Shown: positions 60,361-64,000 of the stretch, piece by piece
Layout: every line of letters begins with the position of its first letter
How positions within the stretch are numbered: the stretch's first letter is position 1
DNA from: Cryptomeria japonica
Taxonomy: Eukaryota > Streptophyta > Pinopsida > Cupressales > Cupressaceae
Direction of reading: 5' to 3'
Assembly (NCBI RefSeq): GCF_030272615.1
Contig: NC_081414.1
Coordinates: forward strand, 760,891,148-760,955,147
DNA length: 64,000 bases
Notes under the pieces: generated by a model
Seen by the model: only the letters and a program-made list of their open reading frames with translations
Database searches by the model: none
What the model was told of the DNA's origin: nothing
Translations under genes and position numbers: made by a program

Positions 60361-61100
60361 GAAGTGGGGAGGTCAAGTTGTGGCAGCTGCATTCTAGGAT
60401 GGTCACGACCTCTGGTTGCTGATATGCCCCGGCCACGACCCATGCTCCTTCAACCTCTGCTCGAGCCACCTCTACAGCTCTACTCTGGTTTTGGCTCTGC
60501 TTCTGCAGCATTCGTAGGTAGGATTCTATTCAGCCTTGCAAATTGGAAAAGATCCTCCTCTTTTCCTTGAGCCTCTGGGTTGTCTCCTAAGAATCTCCAC
60601 TTGAGGTAGCTCAAACCTACACTAGAAAATGCTTTGTGCCTATCCAATTCTTTACCCTTCAGGTCCAGTAGGAATGGATAGTATTTGATGAGTTCTCTGT
60701 GGGCTTTAAAGAGAATTTGGTCACTTGGTCTAGGCATACCAGAGTCATGGAGGGCCTTATTCAAGACTTCTTGAAATTCTTGAAGAATTTCCACTGGAAA
60801 GAGTTCCCTAGTGAGATTCCAAACTGATTGCTTGTGTAGCTTCTGGTCCAGTAGAGAAGCCATGAATCTGGAGGAGATACTGGTGTTATCTCTTGGATAT
60901 TCATCCCTACTCAAATGAGTTCTACCTAAAATCAATTTGACTGCGAGTAGAACTGGAGGGTTCGCATGGATAAGGAGACGTTTGAGTCTCAAATCCGTTA
61001 TCCTTCTGAAAGAGACCTAGCGAGTAGAGGCACTTACTGAGATAGGAGTGTATGCACCGAAGCAAGAGATAGGCCTCGAGTAAACACTCATAATGAAACC
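60361..61100 (-). pseudogene. Gag-like protein with RG-rich tail, broken
   Basis: From Met 61100 (MSSKPPFGFIMSVYS) one frame runs about 240 codons to beyond 60400. It is broken by TAG at 61017, TAG at 60480 and a TGA near 60447, each consistent with C to T change of a Gln or Arg codon. The middle part is helical (SVWNLTRELFPVEILQEF, RELIKYYPFLLDLKGKEL). The tail reads SCRGGSSRG.RSMGRGRGIS, an RG-rich, probably RNA-binding end. I do not recognise the family. It could be LINE ORF1 or a retrotransposon gag, since a LINE polymerase remnant lies downstream and an RNase H upstream. Confidence 0.4.
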
Positions 61101-61644
61101 GAACGGAGGCTTAGAAGACATGGTGGCCAAGATAAAGGACAGGCGAGAAGGGAAAACAAAGATGAAAACCAAAGGATGCAGGAAGAAAATAAGGAAGCAA
61201 AAAGAGGATGCTTCTACAGAAAGACGGGCGCATGACTCGACAAGCAATAATGAGGATTAGAGGGGCAATAAAGGCTCGAACAAAGATGGCAGAGATTAAA
61301 TGCCCAAATCAAGCCAAATCTACTCAAGTGCAGAAGGAAAGATTAACTTGTGAACAGCTCATGCAAAGGACTAAGTGGCGGCGCTCACCAGCTGGAGCTT
61401 CGTGACTCCCATTTTTGTGTAGGCTATTTGTTAGCTAGGCTAAACCGGGCCCACCTTGCACCCCAAGTTTAACTGAACGCTTTATTTGAAGAAGGAAATA
61501 GCCGTTGGGATCAACCGCCAAGAGGAGGGCAGGTAAAAAATGTTTAAATTTAATTTTTAGAAACCGCCAATCCGCTGGCAAGCAGCATCCCAAACCTTGT
61601 CTGAGGAAGTTTTGTTAACTTTCCCAATCTAGTTTAACAATAGG
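61101..61644. other. Spacer, no gene recognised
   Basis: More GC-rich than its surroundings, no gene supported. Confidence 0.35.
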
Positions 61645-62016
61645 CTAAAAGCCCTGAGACCACCAGTGAACAAAAGTGCCTTGAGCTGTTGTTTTTGATA
61701 AGGTATCTGCCACTTCATTTGCTTCTATGTAGATATGTTTTGCCTCGAAGTGTTCAAGACTGTTCAAATTTTCTAGGATTCTTTCCAATAAAGCTTGAAG
61801 CCTCCAGTTGGGGGTTTTCTTCTTCCTTATAGCATTAATTGCTATCTTCGAATCTCCTTCCACTAAAACATTTTTGAGGCCATGATTGATTGAGTCTTTC
61901 AAGCCTAGTAGTAGAGCAGTGAACTCTGCTATGTTATTGGTGTCTGGAGGGATTGGTTTTATGGCGAGAATATGAGGGAATAATGATTCCTTGCCATTTT
62001 TGACTAATATTCTCAT
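61645..62016 (-). pseudogene. LINE RNase H (RVT_3) domain fragment
   Basis: Open 123-codon frame: NNIAEFTALLLGLKDSINHG, VLVEGDSKIAINAIRKKKTP, NWRLQALLERI and KHIYIEANEVADTLSK. These match the central and C-terminal half of plant LINE RNase H, including the E of AEF and the D of EGDS. The N-terminal catalytic DG region and the rest of the LINE are absent. It resembles, but is better kept than, the RNase H end at 58668-58895. Confidence 0.8.
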
Positions 62017-62262
62017 TTTCTTAAAGTAACTTTTATTAATACATTAAATATAGTTCAAATGCTATTAATTATATTTATTATTAAAGATATAGTTACAATC
62101 ATTACTAAATATGTCTTATATTATACTTAAATATATAATGATGTATAATCATTATTATTAATATTAAATAGATTTTCTATCATTATATAAATTTATTAAT
62201 AATTAATATTAGTTAAATTATTTTAAATTCTAATAATTAACATTCATGAACTATATTAAAAG

Positions 62263-62560
62263 AACATTTAGCGTATATTAGGAATGTACAATGACTTAAA
62301 GAGCGGAAGTTGTTACATTTAAAGAGGTTTTATTTTATTAAAGACAAATCAATCTATTTGGGATATTTTATTTCACCCCAAGATCTACAAAGGATCCTCA
62401 AGACGTATGTAACATAATAGAGTGGCCTAAACCTAGGAATGTGCATGAAGTTCAAAGCTTTCATGGTTTGGCAACTTTTATTGGAGATTTACTCAAAATT
62501 TTAGTGGGATATGTGCACTCATAATTAAAACCATAAGGAGAGACACAAAGGAATTAAAGT
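62263..62560 (+). pseudogene. Second fragment of the chromovirus reverse transcriptase
   Basis: Aligns almost continuously to 1279-1575 (shared: ATGACTCAAAGAG-like, TATTTGGGATATKTTATTTC, AAAATTTTAGTGGGATATGT). Both are on the plus strand. The match ends near 62560, after which the sequence differs. Confidence 0.85.
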
Positions 62561-62784
62561 GGACAACATAAAAAAAGATTTCTTGCTTAGCCATGTTGAC
62601 CGTGATCTACTAGAGACCATGTGATCTACATAGCATGCTACAAGTCAAGCAAATCATCATGCTTCCTCCAATGTGGCCCCATATTTGGACTTGAGGTCCA
62701 AACTAGGATAGAGAAGCCGGAATACTATATGAAATTTAAATGGAATGAATATTATCGCATGCCAGAGGTCATACATGCTAAAAT

Positions 62785-62835
62785 AGGGCCTGGCTAAGCA
62801 ATAAATTGCAATTTATGATGCCTAAATTAAGCTCC
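62785..62835 (-). repeat. LTR/polypurine junction fragment
   Basis: Minus strand reads AAAGTGGGAGCTTAAT then TAGGCATCATAAATTGC, similar to the junction AAGTGGGGGCTAAA / TGTAGCATCATTAAATTGC at 39459 of the gypsy derivative. A diverged relative, most of it not recognisable. Confidence 0.45.
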
Positions 62836-62989
62836 CACTTTACCAGTAGTATGATCCTACATGCATACTCATAATAAAGTAGGAGAGAGAGAGCCCAAAC
62901 CAAGGATCTTAACTCATACAACCACATGCAAGGACACACAAACAAAAACAAAGACAAACAAAAGATACACAAATAAACTATTTTCCCTT

Positions 62990-64000
62990 AATTAATAAAA
63001 AAGTGGATGATTAAAACATAATCAAAAATAAATAATAATTTAAATAATAAGTGATTAAAAAATACTAAGGTTGGGGTCTCATGCATGGCCCCTTCATACG
63101 GCACTTTTTAGGAATATTTTAAAGTAAATATCCCATGAATATTGTAGTGCCGTCTTAAAAGTTTAAGCTTGTAAATTTAAGGAAGTTAGTGGTGGCATAA
63201 ATTTTGTAGTGAAATTTAGCTTAAATGATCAATCTGATTAATATTGTGTCTAACTTTGTAGTGGAATGTATTTCAAATTCAAGATCTTGTCAATGAATTT
63301 TTACTAAATTATATGAACTAATAGAACAAAAGTTCTATGTCATTCTAGTTTTATGAAAATCCTATGTATCCCATTCTGTCATATGACCAAATTAATATCT
63401 ACAACAAAGAAAATATTCATTCTTTAGTACGTACATAATATTTTTGCTTGTGGTTGCAGCTTAGTATGAATGTTTAAGAAATTGGATAAAATAAACAAGA
63501 GTACCAGAGATGACAAAGGATATTAATCTTTTGGCATGAGTATATACTAGTTAAAAATTAGCATTGAAAAAAGTAAAATACCATTGTATGTTGAAGTTAT
63601 ATTATTTAAGTGGAATAATAAAAAACACTAAAACCTCCACAAATAAAAATAAATAAAATAAAAATATATATTTATTTATAATTCAATAATTTATTTCTTA
63701 TCAATTATTTAAATAGAGTTTTTTAAAAACTAATAGTTTTTTAATTTAAATAATTGAACTTTAATAAAATTACTTTTTAATAGATAAAGAAAGTTTAAGT
63801 TAACTCTAATTAAAGGAAAACACAAATTGAAATGTACCCATTGTTAAATTAGGATCCCAATTTTATGTAATGTTAACCTAATTCAATAGTAACAACAATT
63901 ACAACTACAATACAATATAATGACAGCTACAAAAAAATTATTACATTCTAATTGTGATCTTTTTGAGTCCTAACTTAAGTTGATCCCTTATCCATAATCA
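62990..64000. other. AT-rich spacer, no gene recognised
   Basis: Nothing supported on either strand. Confidence 0.5.

Overview
The window looks like nuclear DNA from a large, repeat-rich plant genome, most likely a gymnosperm (conifer-like). The evidence is old nested LTR retrotransposons, plant-type Ty1/copia and Ty3/gypsy coding remnants, long AT-rich spacers, GT-AG introns, and one clear host gene, an HSP20 small heat-shock protein with plant gene structure. I see no rRNA, tRNA gene, CRISPR array or bacterial-type operon. The species cannot be fixed from sequence alone.

Layout. 1-4350: decayed Ty3/gypsy chromovirus (+). 5183-7771: one LTR, a primer-binding site and an open gag frame of a gag-only retrotransposon (-), inserted into the first exon of an accessory gene. 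7772-23078: a copy of an unusual two-gene DNA element in inverted orientation. It holds the accessory gene remnant (+, 7772-9996), a ~355-bp satellite array (10678-10849 and 17482-20240) split by a complete Ty1/copia element (10850-17481, -), and a transposase remnant (-, 20858-23078). 24154-30286: a second, better-preserved copy of the same family, with transposase (+) and multi-exon accessory gene (-) arranged tail to tail. 33905-34842: the 5' part of a third transposase copy (-). 35204-37194: ~50-bp spaced palindromes on both sides of a 1.4-kb purine (GA) block.

38299-51420: a Ty3/gypsy-derived element on the minus strand that keeps gag but no pol. Its right LTR is split by a second retrotransposon (44331-50767, +), which carries a coiled-coil/zinc-knuckle gag and a second frame of about 1,060 codons that I do not recognise. 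Both elements have recognisable 5-bp target duplications. 53125-53623: the HSP20 gene (-) with a coding intron and a probable 5'UTR intron. 58668-62016: LINE fragments (reverse transcriptase C-terminus, zf-RVT, RNase H) and a broken RG-rich gag-like frame. 62263-62560: a second fragment of the same chromovirus reverse transcriptase region seen at the left end.

How it fits together. Nearly all genes here belong to transposable elements, and almost all are broken by isolated nonsense codons rather than frame loss. Many of these stops are TAG where Gln (CAG) is expected, as predicted for deamination of methylated CHG cytosines in silenced plant DNA. The most novel item is the two-gene DNA element. 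Its transposase has a D-D-E/D-like core and a conserved C-terminal module. Its accessory protein is built from many tiny phase-0 exons, including a tandem exon-intron duplication. It recurs in three partial copies within 30 kb.
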